This document shows, in pieces, positions 22,720 to 32,417 of a stretch of DNA of 64,000 nt. How positions within the stretch are numbered: position 1 is the first letter of the stretch; every line of letters starts with the position of its first letter. Under the pieces are notes generated by a model that was given only the letters and a program-made list of their open reading frames with translations, was not told the DNA's origin and did not search any database. The position numbers were made by a program, and so were the translations under genes. Source of the stretch: Megaustenia siamemsis (Eukaryota > Mollusca > Gastropoda > Stylommatophora > Ariophantidae); the NCBI GenBank assembly GCA_032433765.1, contig JAVIAB010000160.1:36571780-36635779 (forward strand), given 5' to 3'.

Positions 22720-23030
22720 ATATATCGTCCGTGTGGCAAACGGGCCCTTGACCATGGTAGTGTATAAAATAATAGAGCAACTGCCACCTGCCACGTATTT
22801 TGTAAGCGGTGACTACGGAGAAATGAGTCTTCGCCTGTGCAACGGAGTTTGTACATCTCTTTTTTTTTTCGTTCGCCAGCTTTTTACCTCTGACGAAGTC
22901 CCTAGAGACTACGAACCGAATTTTGCATGTTAATCCATTTTTGCCTGGTAGCCGTGTGCACAGGGGTCCCTCGCCGCATACGCAGATAACTCGGAGATAC
23001 TCATATTTTTCCGTCCATGAGTAATTGACG
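22720..23030. other. No gene seen
   Basis: A short AT microsatellite at 22713-22727, then mixed sequence. GACGAAGTCCCTAGAGACTA near 22900 looks like part of an unidentified dispersed repeat, but no second copy was found in the window. Confidence 0.3.
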
Positions 23031-23034
23031 CTTC

Positions 23035-23195
23035 AAGCCGGGCGTCGCTGCTGAGACCAGGGGTAGTTCCCGCAGAGAGAAATCACAAATAAAAATCCCA
23101 ACAGGTCCAGCCGGGATTTGAACCCACATTCTCTCTGATTCGAGGCCGGCATCTTGCCTCGAGACCAACCAGTCCCGTTCATACATCTGAGCTGA
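23035..23195 (-). mobile_element. tRNA-derived SINE, third family, tRNA-like head
   Basis: The minus strand reads GGGACTGGTTGGTCTCGAGG (A-box region), a long variable region and GGGTTCAAATCCCGGC (B box). It resembles a type II (Leu/Ser-like) tRNA head. After the B box a non-tRNA body continues toward 23035. Probably a SINE rather than a functional tRNA. Confidence 0.5.
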
Positions 23196-23219
23196 AACCA
23201 TCTCCAGTGCTTTCGCTAG

Positions 23220-23766
23220 TTGCGGGCGTGCTTCATACTGGGGGATTGTGCTAGGGAAGGGATCTGATAACCATGACGTTGTTCAGTGTGCTAAGAAGAT
23301 AATCTGTCGATTGAACTGAGCTTTTTGAATCAATGATCCCTAAAAATAATGGACGTGAGATTGAGCACATAGTCTGATCGGATACGAAGGCAAAATATAA
23401 ATTCTGTGTTCACTTTGACGCTTTAAAATCGAAAAAGAGTGCAGTTATTGTAGTTCAACCTTGTTTAATCAGTAATGTTTGCGCCACCATTACAAACGAC
23501 AATCTACCATCTACAATAGTCTCCGAGGTCATTGCGGGTACCACAGAGGTCGTACTCTGTGCTGGGACCGTGCGGTTTAATCAAAGCATTGCTCGAGATG
23601 CTACTTTAAACGGTAAAAGAACAATGATGATGGTTCATTATTTTCTTCTCTTTCTGTTTTATTTGCTTCGCAACGTCCAGAAAAAATTGCAATACTGATC
23701 ATGCATTACTGGAAACATCATACGCCATTGATCCTGCAAATGTATTCATATCACAATATGGGACAT
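23220..23766. other. No gene seen
   Basis: About 550 bases of mixed sequence with stops in all frames. Confidence 0.35.
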
Positions 23767-23767
23767 G

Positions 23768-24031
23768 GGAGCCGCGATAGCTCAGTGGTTAGCGAACTGG
23801 ACTAAAAAGGACAAGGGGTAGGGTTCGATCCCAACCGACGGCTTCCGGGTTCACCCAGCCATAAATGGGTACCGGATTATTTTTGGGGAAAGTAAAGCAG
23901 CACGGGCGTAATACCGACCACATTACCCCAAAAAATCATGTGCTGAAGGTCTGTAAAATTTATGGTCACTAACACCATATTTCCCTATACGCCACTTGGC
24001 GTGACGGGGGTACTTTACTTTTTTTTTTTTT
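23768..24031 (+). mobile_element. tRNA-derived SINE (main family), full length
   Basis: Head GGAGCCGCGATAGCTCAGTG, B box GGTTCGATCCC, intact CGCCACTTGGCG hairpin and a GTACTTTAC plus poly-T tail to about 24031. Confidence 0.92.
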
Positions 24032-24059
24032 ACTACAATGTGGGACAAGAATGCAACAA

Positions 24060-24515
24060 GAACAATAAAACATTTATAACTGATAAAACAGATGTGAACA
24101 CACACACTCTCTCTCTCTCTCTCTTCCTTTCTCTCTTCCTTTCACTCTCCCTCTCTTTCTCATTTTCTTTGTTTCTCTCTCACACACACACAAAGACATA
24201 GACTTGTATATGAACAAAAACAGGAAACAATTGTTCTCTACATCAGATGAAGTCGAATTAAACTCACGGTAGGGTCAACAAGTTGTTGTTGTATTTTTTT
24301 AAATATCCAGTTGAAAACTGTGACCCGAATACCTTGTTGTGATGACCCACTCTGCTGCACATGCGGCCTCCATTCTCTCTTCTTTTCTTTTTTTTTACTT
24401 TCTATAGCTCCTCTTCTCTGCCCCAACACACACAGGCAGGCCCTAAAATGAGATAAATTCCGGAAATGTAGGAAAAAAAATGGCTGAACATAGCTATGAA
24501 TAACGCTCAAACAAT
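24060..24515. other. No gene seen; CT/CA simple sequence
   Basis: Contains a CT-rich tract at about 24107-24180 followed by (CA)n. The remainder has no recognisable feature. Confidence 0.4.
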
Positions 24516-24519
24516 GCAC

Positions 24520-24935
24520 GACATCTTCTTCTTCTACCTTTCAGCTCCCTGTGAAGCATAGGTCTTCAACAAACACTTTCCAAGTCGTTCTGTTTCTTGC
24601 CATTCTTTTAAGATCATTCCATCTCTTCCCCCATCATCGTTATCTCTGCTTCTATCTGTCTTCTCCAAGAATTATTTGGTTTTTTTTTCGTCTTTATCCT
24701 TTCCCCTGTGGATCCCAAAAAAGGGCCCCCTGTGTAATACTCTCAGTTGGCTTCCGCAGTGTGTGTCCTATCCAGCGCCATCGCCTTCGCTGTATCTCTT
24801 TATCCACTGGTATTTGACTGGTACATTTCCATAATTCTATGTTAGTGAATTTGTCCTGCCATTTCCATTCTGTGTGAGCATCCATTAATGATATTCTGTA
24901 TCTTCATGATTGTCAATTTTGTTGTTCTCCAAAGC
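24520..24935 (-). mobile_element. LINE family D 3' end
   Basis: The minus-strand family D tail runs from its GAA-rich 3' end (TTCTTCTTCTACC at 24524) up through the WRWIGHTLRKPTESITQ and LWKCTSQIPVDKEI segments to TRTTKLTIMKIQ. It is truncated at about 24935. Very similar to 10262-10700. Confidence 0.85.
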
Positions 24936-25139
24936 AGAACATAACAAGGAATTATCAAAGCAGCATAACAGGTTTTTAGAGTTTTCCTATATTTGCAATA
25001 ACAAAACCAGCAATAAATGGCTGTTAAACATGAAGACAGATATGATAGAAAGTTCGAAAATATCTTCTGTTGCAATTGTTAATGAAAATATTCAGAATAT
25101 TGTGGACAATTACAAACAAAAAACAATCACGTTCATTTA

Positions 25140-25450
25140 CATGATGATCATCATTGAGTGTCGTCTCCGCATCGAAAGTTGGCTAACATGGAGCGCCATT
25201 CTGCTCCGTCTCGATGGTACAGATTGTCATAGGCTAACTTGTCCATTTTTTTTTATGTTACTCGTCCATGTTAGTCTTAGTCTGCCTCTTTCACCTTGTA
25301 TTTTCCTATCCAAGATTACTTTTAGTAAGCTGCTGTGTCTTTTAACATGCCGCAAAAATCTTATTTGTCTTGCTTGAATTGTGTATTTAGTAGTTCTCTT
25401 TTCATTTTTAGTTGTTTTAAAACTTCATCGTTTGTTTTCTTTTCTTTTCT
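25140..25450 (-). mobile_element. LINE family A 3' fragment
   Basis: Minus-strand family A tail starting at an ATGATGATCATCATT remnant near 25140. It includes the counterpart of the AKDRVEWRSMVANLRCGD region, GKIQGERGRLRL and KKTNDEVLKQL. It ends at TTTTCTTTTC near 25450. Confidence 0.8.
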
Positions 25451-25459
25451 TTTCGTTCA

Positions 25460-25945
25460 TTTACAACATCTTAATATCTAAGTAAACTGTTCTAGAACAT
25501 AAAAACGAGGGAAATGATAATTGTGGGTTAAATAAAACGACAATCTAGTCTAATCGTTATGGGAAATACCGTCCTGGTTGAAGAGATGGAGGAAGACCAG
25601 AATGTAGGTTAGTTGAATATTTTAAAGAAGAGATGGGAAAACTGGTAAACATACAAACAAGGAAATAACCCGTTGTTGTCACGAAAATATGGTCTGGAGA
25701 AGACAGTTATAGGAAATACCAAACCCGCTTGAAGATGGAGAACGACCAAGAAAAAAGGTAATGGAAGACATTACAGACGAGCTGGGATTGACTGACGTGG
25801 ATGCTTGCCATCGGTGCAGGACAGAAAGTAGTTGCTGTATCGAGAGGTAAGTCCCAGGGTATACAGACAGGTCCATGTAAAAATATGATGATGATGATGA
25901 TGATGATATTGATAAAACTGTTTTTTTTATTAATTAATTCAACAA
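25460..25945. other. No gene seen; probable LINE-tail remnant
   Basis: 25590-25860 has the look of an old LINE 3' end (GAAGATGGAGAACGACCAAG, ATGGAAGACATTACAGACGA, and a GATGATGATGATGATGATG tail at 25887-25905), but the frame is too decayed to assign to a family here. Confidence 0.4.
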
Positions 25946-25947
25946 AT

Positions 25948-26215
25948 GGAGGTGCGCGTGGCCGTGCGGTTAAAACCACTGTTCCGCTGGCTGAAAAGCT
26001 GACGTGCGGTGTTCGAAGCCCGCGGTAGACAGAAAGGATTTTTTCTATCGGGGTTGAAATATAAATCCTGAGTCGCACACGTCGTGGTGACTACTTGACC
26101 AAGCGGCCTTTATCCCTCTGGTTCTATCGTTGCCCCCCGACATACACCAGCAATGGTACTATGTGTCGTAAAGATAGTAACAAATATCCGCTACTCCGTT
26201 AGTGTCTCTCGAGGG
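25948..26215 (+). mobile_element. tRNA-derived SINE, fourth family
   Basis: The head GGAGGTGCGCGTGGCCGTGC is followed by GGTTAAAACCACTG and a B box GTGTTCGAAGCCCGC. A 150-bp body follows. It is unlike the main SINE head and body. No second copy occurs in the window. Confidence 0.5.
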
Positions 26216-26467
26216 TTCCCAAACTCTCCATAATTATGACTCACTTTTATAACAATCGAACCAGCGACACTCTCTCAAAGACTACAAGATCCGCCAACTG
26301 AAACGAAGACTTGTGGTCAGTGCACACTTTGATGACAAGATGGCCCGATCCGAGACTGCGGAGAATCTATTTTGTGGATTGACATGCATTTAGTCTTCAG
26401 CTAGTCTCCATAAATGATTATCAAACGATTTTCAATTTTGAAAAAAAAGGCGGACTGGTTTGATACT

Positions 26468-27260
26468 GATCATCATCATCATCAAGTACCATGCCTGCTG
26501 GCTTAGGTGATCATGTCTCTCCACAACTTTCGATCTCGACAGTTATTTATCATTTCTGGTGTTTACCTTCTGCCAAGCCATTCTCTTAAACTGTCTGGTA
26601 TCTTTTCTCTTTGCTTCCCTCTATCTCTTCGTCCCTCAACTTTCTCAGTTGTTACAATATATTCCAACTGTTCCCGTCTCATAACATGTCCCAAAAACAT
26701 TATGATTGGGTTTTTTTTTACTAACATTGGATATTAGCTCTCTTTTTGCTTTGGCCTCTTTCAGAACATTTTCATTAATCTTCTAAGCTGTCCTTGGTAT
26801 TCTCAACATTCTTCTGTAAAACTACACATCTACAGACTCCAGTGATTTTCTTGTCTGTTGTCCTATTGTCCATGATTCACATCCATATGTTAAGACTGGC
26901 TCTACATAACATTTAAGAACTCTTTTTTTTTTTTGTTTCTATTGTCAAAAATGGATTGCATAGTATCTTCCTCATTTTTTGGAAAGTTGCTTTTGCCTGA
27001 GCCATTCTGCATTTCACCTCTGTTGTACATGTAACATCTGAGATTAGCATTGTTCTCAGATATTTAAATTAATTTACTTGTTTTAATATTGTTCCACTTG
27101 TCTTTATTGCATATTGCGGTGAAGTCTTTATCTTTGTTGCTGCCATTACTTCTGGCTTTTTACTATTATGACTGAGTCCTTTTTTACTTTCCTTCACTAT
27201 AACGTCTAATATTTACTGTAACTCATATTCACTCTTGGCGATTAAGATATTTATCACAAC
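26468..27260 (-). mobile_element. LINE family C, longer 3' copy
   Basis: Minus strand from an ATCATCATCATC tail (26469) through the whole C-terminal tail, the VRCRMAQAK segment (about 27000) and toward the post-YADD region (TTTACTTTCCTTCACTATAA, then CTCTTGGCGATTAAGA near 27240, counterpart of LIAKSENELQ). Many frameshifts. Confidence 0.8.
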
Positions 27261-27590
27261 ACTCATAAATACACCGATGGTTATAGGAAAAAAAGAGAGA
27301 TTAACATCATTTGTCCCACACACAGCAAGCCTTCGTTTGTATCCTTTCCTGTTTTTTTAACAAATTAAAAGAAATACAGAATGATATATTCAGAATGGAA
27401 TCAGAATGGTCAATCGTAATTCGACAATTACACACATGGTAACCAAATATGGAGTCAGGTATCCCCGATACTTCAACACAAGGTAATACTTAATACCGCG
27501 AAGAAAAAATCTTTAACAAACTATATTCATTCCCACATTGTGCTACCAATGACTAACATGGTCACTTACGACTAATCATTACAAAAAGTT
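27260..27590. other. No gene seen
   Basis: Mixed AT-rich spacer between two LINE fragments. Confidence 0.3.
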
Positions 27591-27594
27591 TGTC

Positions 27595-27955
27595 ACCAAA
27601 GAGATAACATGCCTGAGAAAAGCTCTTGGTGTGACCAGAGAAACAAAGAGAATAAAAAATGATATTATAAGAGAATAAGTAGCCTTTGAACTAATTCTAA
27701 GCTAAATGAAGAAACAACAAATAAACTGCTTTGGTCATCTAGAAATAATGCCTCGCGATTTCTTAACATATAAATCTATATTAATAGAGAAGAGGACAGA
27801 AAAACAAGAGGCAGACCCAGAGTAAGATGGACAGATAACATGAAAGAAACGCTATATGAACATCAATTAACAATGATTGAAGATGCCAGAAGGGCGAGAT
27901 CCAGAACTTTGTGTCTCCGAACGGTTACAAACATGAAAGAAGATTAAAACCAAAG
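27595..27955 (+). mobile_element. LINE family F 3' end
   Basis: Uninterrupted reference for family F within this window. It carries the MKKQQINCFGHLEIMPRD counterpart, a TRGRPRVRWTDNMKETL segment and MIEDARRARSRTLCL, followed by an AAAGAAAG-rich tail at 27960-28030. It allows the split copy at 7.06-7.73 kb to be recognised. Confidence 0.75.
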
Positions 27956-28039
27956 ATGATTAGAAAGAAAGAAAGAAAGCAAATAAGAAAAAAGGAAGAA
28001 AAACGAAAGAAAGAAAGAAAAATAAAAAATAAAAGAAAC

Positions 28040-29100
28040 TACACGTGCTTTAGCTAGACTTTTTGTTTTATTGCATTGACACCTGCCCTGTTGTTGTTGA
28101 ACTCTCCTACTGAAGCACGTCTCCAAGACGAATTCCAACGTTAGACCCACATTCTATATGATTCCATTCAAGCTCGTGTTCCCAGATCGCCGGCCCTGCT
28201 TAGCTTAACTTGTTGCCCATTCTCTAGGTTTACCTTTGGCTTGACCTTGACCCGGGAATATGATAACAGACAAAGTGAGTTTATGAACATTGTTGTGGAG
28301 TAGGGAAGAGCGGAGGGGAGCTGGAGGGAGTAGTGAATCAAGGGAAAGTGCGCAGCAAGAAATTACCGGAGAGATTTTCTCGTCTGCAGGAGTAATTTAT
28401 TGGTCATTACTGGCAGATAGATGAGGAAAGCTGTCTAATGGCAGGGCATGGTGGCTCCAATCAGTGATCTTTGATCCGGGGAGACTAGACAATGGTTCGA
28501 TATTGGCAACTACAATCGGTCACAGCCCATGTTCATATACGCACGCGCGCGCATGCACACACACACACATTGAGACAAGGGCAGAGAAGCAAAAATAAAA
28601 CTAATAATTAACTTACACCATTTTTGGGGAGTCTAATCTTCTCATACTCTTTTTTTTAGCTCTTAGGCATCCTAATATAATAAATCATCTTAATAGACCG
28701 TACGATGATTTATTTATCCAATATGCCATATTAGACATGTTCGCCTATTGGATAAAAACGGTTGTCGATCTACCAATCAGTCTGTGGTTGAAAATGTTCC
28801 TTCAATTTTTTTGTATGTCGAAAGTGAAATAAAACTCTGACCCGGAAACCTCAAGACGATCGCGCTGAAAATGCGACCCTTATATCTACTCTCAGCATAC
28901 CTAAGATACGTGATACATTAATAATACAGTTTTTTGTTCCGCTCTTAAAAGAAAATTTCAAAATTTGGGAATTACAACTACTTTCCTTCCCAGCGGCTGA
29001 TTAATCATTCGGAAGTCACAATATGTTGATTAATTGTCGATGTCGAGTTACCAACTTATTAATTTCATATTAACCTATTTTAATCTAATAAGTAAAAGAA
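28040..29100. other. No gene seen
   Basis: About 1 kb without a recognisable gene. 28090-28195 contains a tRNA-like minus-strand stretch that is too weak to call. A GCGCGC/CACACA simple repeat lies at 28540-28570. Confidence 0.4.
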
Positions 29101-29104
29101 AAAG

Positions 29105-29340
29105 TAAAGAGCCCCCGTCACGCCAAGTGCCGTATAGGGAATATGGTGTTAAAAAAAAGTAAAGAGCCCCCGTCACGCCAAGTGGCATATATGGAATATG
29201 GTATTAGTGACCATAACGTTTACAGACCTTCAGCCCATGATCTTTGGGGTAATGTGGTCGGTATTACGCCCGTGCCGTTTACTTTCCCAGCAAAAAAATC
29301 CGGTATCCATTAAAGGGCTGGGTTAACCCGGAAGTCTGAT
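29105..29340 (-). mobile_element. SINE (main family), headless, with a duplicated 3' end
   Basis: The terminal AAAGAGCCCCCGTCACGCCA segment occurs twice in a row (29106-29150 and 29159-29205). The second copy continues through the body to CCCGGAAGTC. The tRNA head is absent. Either one SINE inserted at the end of another, or a local duplication occurred. Confidence 0.75.
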
Positions 29341-29559
29341 GTTTCAAAAAGAAAAAGGAATGTTAGTGCGCACGGGGTTTGTGTGCGCGCACAACAGTGA
29401 AAATGGGGGCACACAGTAACATACGTTTCCGAAAACAGGTCCATGTGCATACACATCTAAAATCATTCGGCAGCGAATAATAGTAAAAGGTTTGATATCA
29501 TTAGCTACAGTTTAAATGGGATAGAAGTAGCAAGATTTCTAAGCTCCGATCACGGTATA

Positions 29560-29658
29560 TATCAAAATATAATGGTATCAACATAAAATATAATGGTATC
29601 AACATAAAATATGACGGTATCAACATAATATATAATGGTACCAACATAAATATAATCG
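29560..29658. repeat. About 22-bp AT-rich minisatellite, 4-5 units
   Basis: The unit is close to AAAATATAATGGTATCAACAT. Degenerate at both ends. Confidence 0.85.
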
Positions 29659-29705
29659 CAATGGATTTTTTTTATCACAGCTGTGAATATAAAAGGGTAT
29701 ATTTG

Positions 29706-29930
29706 CCATTACTGGGAGCCTCGGTGGCTGAGTGGTTAGTGTGCTCATTTCCTAATCAGAAGGGTCCAAGTTCGATTCCCAGAAGTCGCGCATTTTTTTT
29801 CTGATCGACAATGCTCCTGGGTTCACCCAGCCTTTAAAAATTGGTGCCAGAGATTTGTAGGGAAGTAAAGACGGCCTTACCTGATATCGACCACATCACC
29901 CAAAAATGTGCCGTAAAGTAAAAAGGTAAA
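29706..29930 (+). mobile_element. SINE with a different tRNA head joined to the shared body
   Basis: The head is GGGAGCCTCGGTGGCTGAGT with A box TGGCTGAGTGGTTAGTG and B box AGTTCGATTCCC. The body GGGTTCACCCAGCC, GGGAAGTAAAGACGGCCTTA and ATCGACCACATCACCC is homologous to the main SINE. It ends at GTGCCGTAAAGTAAA, where a minus-strand SINE begins. Confidence 0.75.
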
Positions 29931-29933
29931 GTA

Positions 29934-30172
29934 AAGAGCCCCGTCACGTCGCGTGGCGTATAGGGAATATGGCATTAGTGATCATAATTTTTACAGACCT
30001 TCGGCACATGATTTTTGTGGTAATGTGGTCAGTATTACGCCGTGCCGTTTTATTTTCCCAGAAAAAATCCGGTAACCATTTAAGGCTGGGTGAACCTGAA
30101 ACCCGTCGGTAAGGATCGAACCCTCTAGTCCTTTGTAGTCCAGTTCACTAACCACTGAACTATCGCGAAAAA
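29934..30172 (-). mobile_element. tRNA-derived SINE (main family)
   Basis: Reverse copy: 3' end AAAGAGCCCCGTCACGTCGC with a damaged hairpin, body intact, head ending CTGAACTATCGCG at 30167. It follows head-to-tail on a plus-strand copy. Confidence 0.85.
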
Positions 30173-30184
30173 TATGCCATAAAG

Positions 30185-30382
30185 TAAAGTAAAGTATTCC
30201 CGTCACGCCAAGTGGCGTATAGGGAATATGGTGTTAGTGACCATACATTTTTTTCAGATCTTCGGCACATGATTTTTGGGGTAATGTGGTTGATATTACG
30301 TCCGTGCCGCTTTACTTTTCCAGAACCCTACCTCTTGTCCATTGTAGCCCAGTTCACTAACCACTGAGCTATCGCGGTTCCC
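30185..30382 (-). mobile_element. tRNA-derived SINE (main family), internal deletion
   Basis: The intact hairpin CGCCAAGTGGCG is near 30207. The body is cut short: CTTTTCCAGAACCCTACCTC joins the body directly to the B-box flank, and GAGCTATCGCGG follows. About 55 bases of the middle are missing. Confidence 0.85.
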
Positions 30383-30389
30383 CAAGAAT

Positions 30390-31310
30390 GTGCCGTGGTC
30401 ATAGAATAATACATATTCCACATATGCCTAGCAAGGCGTGGAGGAAACGTGTACTTTTTGTTTATGTACCTTAATTAAGCTATTCCAATGGGTTATTTTC
30501 CACAAGAAGGCATTATAACGTTGGTAAGAGGCAATTGTTATTTTTTTAATTTTCTCTTAGTCGTTGCTCCATTGTTTATCCGTTGGTGTTTTTTTTTTGT
30601 TTTTTTTTTTGTGTCGATCGAACATTAATTTGTCTTCGGTACTAAAGATTTGTAAATGGTTTCGCGTTACATAGAGTCTGATCTGTTATGTAGAAGTAAA
30701 AGGGGTTTGTGGGCGGGTCAAGGCATTGAAACGCATGTAAATGCAAAGCTGCTGTAAAGCTGATGATGAAGATGAAAAGGAAAGAAAGAGAACATGTGTT
30801 ATTGTTACAGCGTTGGTAACGGACAACAACAAAATCAAACGACGTTGCGGTTCAAAAGACCTTCGGCAGCAACAATAAACAACATGTACACATATATGTA
30901 AGTAGTTATATATATGTAAGCAAAATAAATACTACATATCTAACTAGTAATGAAATATCTGAAAAAGAAAGTAATATTAAAACAGAATGAATAGAAACTA
31001 CTCTGCTGTGCTTGCTGTAACCAGGTCAGAAAACGAATGTGCCTCGCTCGATGTGCCGTGAGCAACAAGACAAGAATATTATAGGCGAAAAAAATGTGGT
31101 TTAATAGAAGATTGTTGAAAGTAGTGACAATGAAAGCATGGACAGATAAATGAAATAATGAAAGCGTTTTGAATAAGTCATTGAACAAAATCAACGGTAG
31201 AACCATGTTAGATAAGAGTTGTCTACTTTCTTTGGTTGTACCTTGGAAAAAAAGGAGAACTTGTAACAGACGCGGAGGAAAAGAGAAATAAAGGAAGGTA
31301 ACGATAGAAA
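30390..31310. other. No gene seen
   Basis: About 900 bases of AT-rich sequence with T homopolymers (30590-30612). 31085-31260 weakly resembles a LINE tail (TGGTTTAATAGAAGATTGTTG, GCATGGACAGATAAATG) but frames are lost. Confidence 0.4.
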
Positions 31311-31314
31311 ATAC

Positions 31315-31765
31315 GATCGTTTAACTGTAATCTTCTCAACATTTCTATATGGTGCAGAAACATGTACATTAGACTAAATAAAACGAACAGGAAATGGAAG
31401 CCTTTGAAATGTGGATATATATAGAAGAATATGTAGAATTGGATGGAAAGAACAGAAAAAAACAGATGAAGTCTTAAAACAACTAAAATGAAAAGAAAAC
31501 AACTAAATACCATTCAAACAAGACAAATGCGATTTTTTGGGCCATGTTAAAAGACACAACAGCCTACTAAAAGTAATCTTGGAAGGGGAAAATACAAGAT
31601 GAAGGAGGCAGAGGTAGACCAAGACTAACATGAACGAGTAACATCAAAAGATGGACAAGCCAACCTATGACAACCTGCACCATCAAAGTAAGAGACAGAG
31701 CAGAATGGCGCTCCTTGGTAGCCAACCTTCGTTGCGGAGATGGCGCTCAATGATGATGATGATGA
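31315..31765 (+). mobile_element. LINE family A 3' end
   Basis: Decayed plus-strand copy of the family A tail: ATCTTCTCAACATTTCTATA, an RRICRIGWKEQKKTDEVLKQ counterpart, GCGCTCCTTGGTAGCCAACC, and a (TGATGATGATGATGA) tail ending near 31768. A faint second 3' end lies at about 31860-31885. Confidence 0.8.
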
Positions 31766-31929
31766 TGAACTGTAAACCATGGATACAATCAACCACGGAT
31801 TGATAAGGTAATATGATGACAGGACAGAGAATGTTGAGGCACTTGTTCGATTACGACGGTAGACATGGCACCTAATGATGATGAATCAGTTTACTTGTTT
31901 TAGGAGTCCATGGCGCGTTAAGGCAAAAT

Positions 31930-32415
31930 GTTTCATCATCATCATCATTAAGTGCCGTCTCCGCATCGATGGTTGGCTACCATGGAGCACCATTCCACTC
32001 TGTCTCTTGCTTTGATGGTGCAGATTGTCATAAGTTGACTTGTCCATCTGTTGATGTTGCTCGTCCATGTTAATCTTGGTCTGCTTCTGCCTCTTTTACC
32101 TTGTATTTTCCCTTCCAATATTACTTTTATTAGGCTGGTGTGTCTTACAACAGGCCCCAAAAATTTCATTTGTCTTGTTCTAATTGTGTTTAGTAGTTCT
32201 CTTTTAATGTTTAGTTGTTTTAAAACTTCACTGTTTGTTTTCTTTTCTTTCCATCCAATTCTACCTATTCTTCTATAAATCCACATTTCAAAGGCTTCAA
32301 TTTTCTGTTCTGTTTTCTTGTATAATATCCATATTTCTGCACCAGACAGGAATATTCAGAAGATGTAACGTTTTGCTGTCCTTAGTTTTAGCCCTGGTCT
32401 TATTTGTTTTGATGC
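31930..32415 (-). mobile_element. LINE family A 3' end, invaded by a Tc1/mariner-like transposon
   Basis: Minus-strand copy from an ATCATCATCATCATT tail through the segments RRIGRIGWKEKKTNSEV and MKFLGPVVRHTSL to the counterpart of FKLRTAKRYIF. It stops at 32415 where the DNA transposon's inverted repeat begins. The frame 31948-32286 is uninterrupted. The far flank of the transposon shares TGAAAAATATACTA with the next part of family A (compare 216-233) and then diverges. Confidence 0.8.
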
Positions 32416-32417
32416 TA

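Noticed and set aside
23035..23195. tRNA-Leu/Ser gene on the minus strand
   Set aside because: Good A and B boxes, but the sequence continues into a non-tRNA body and the acceptor stem is not convincing by eye. Kept as a SINE candidate; a tRNAscan-SE run would decide.
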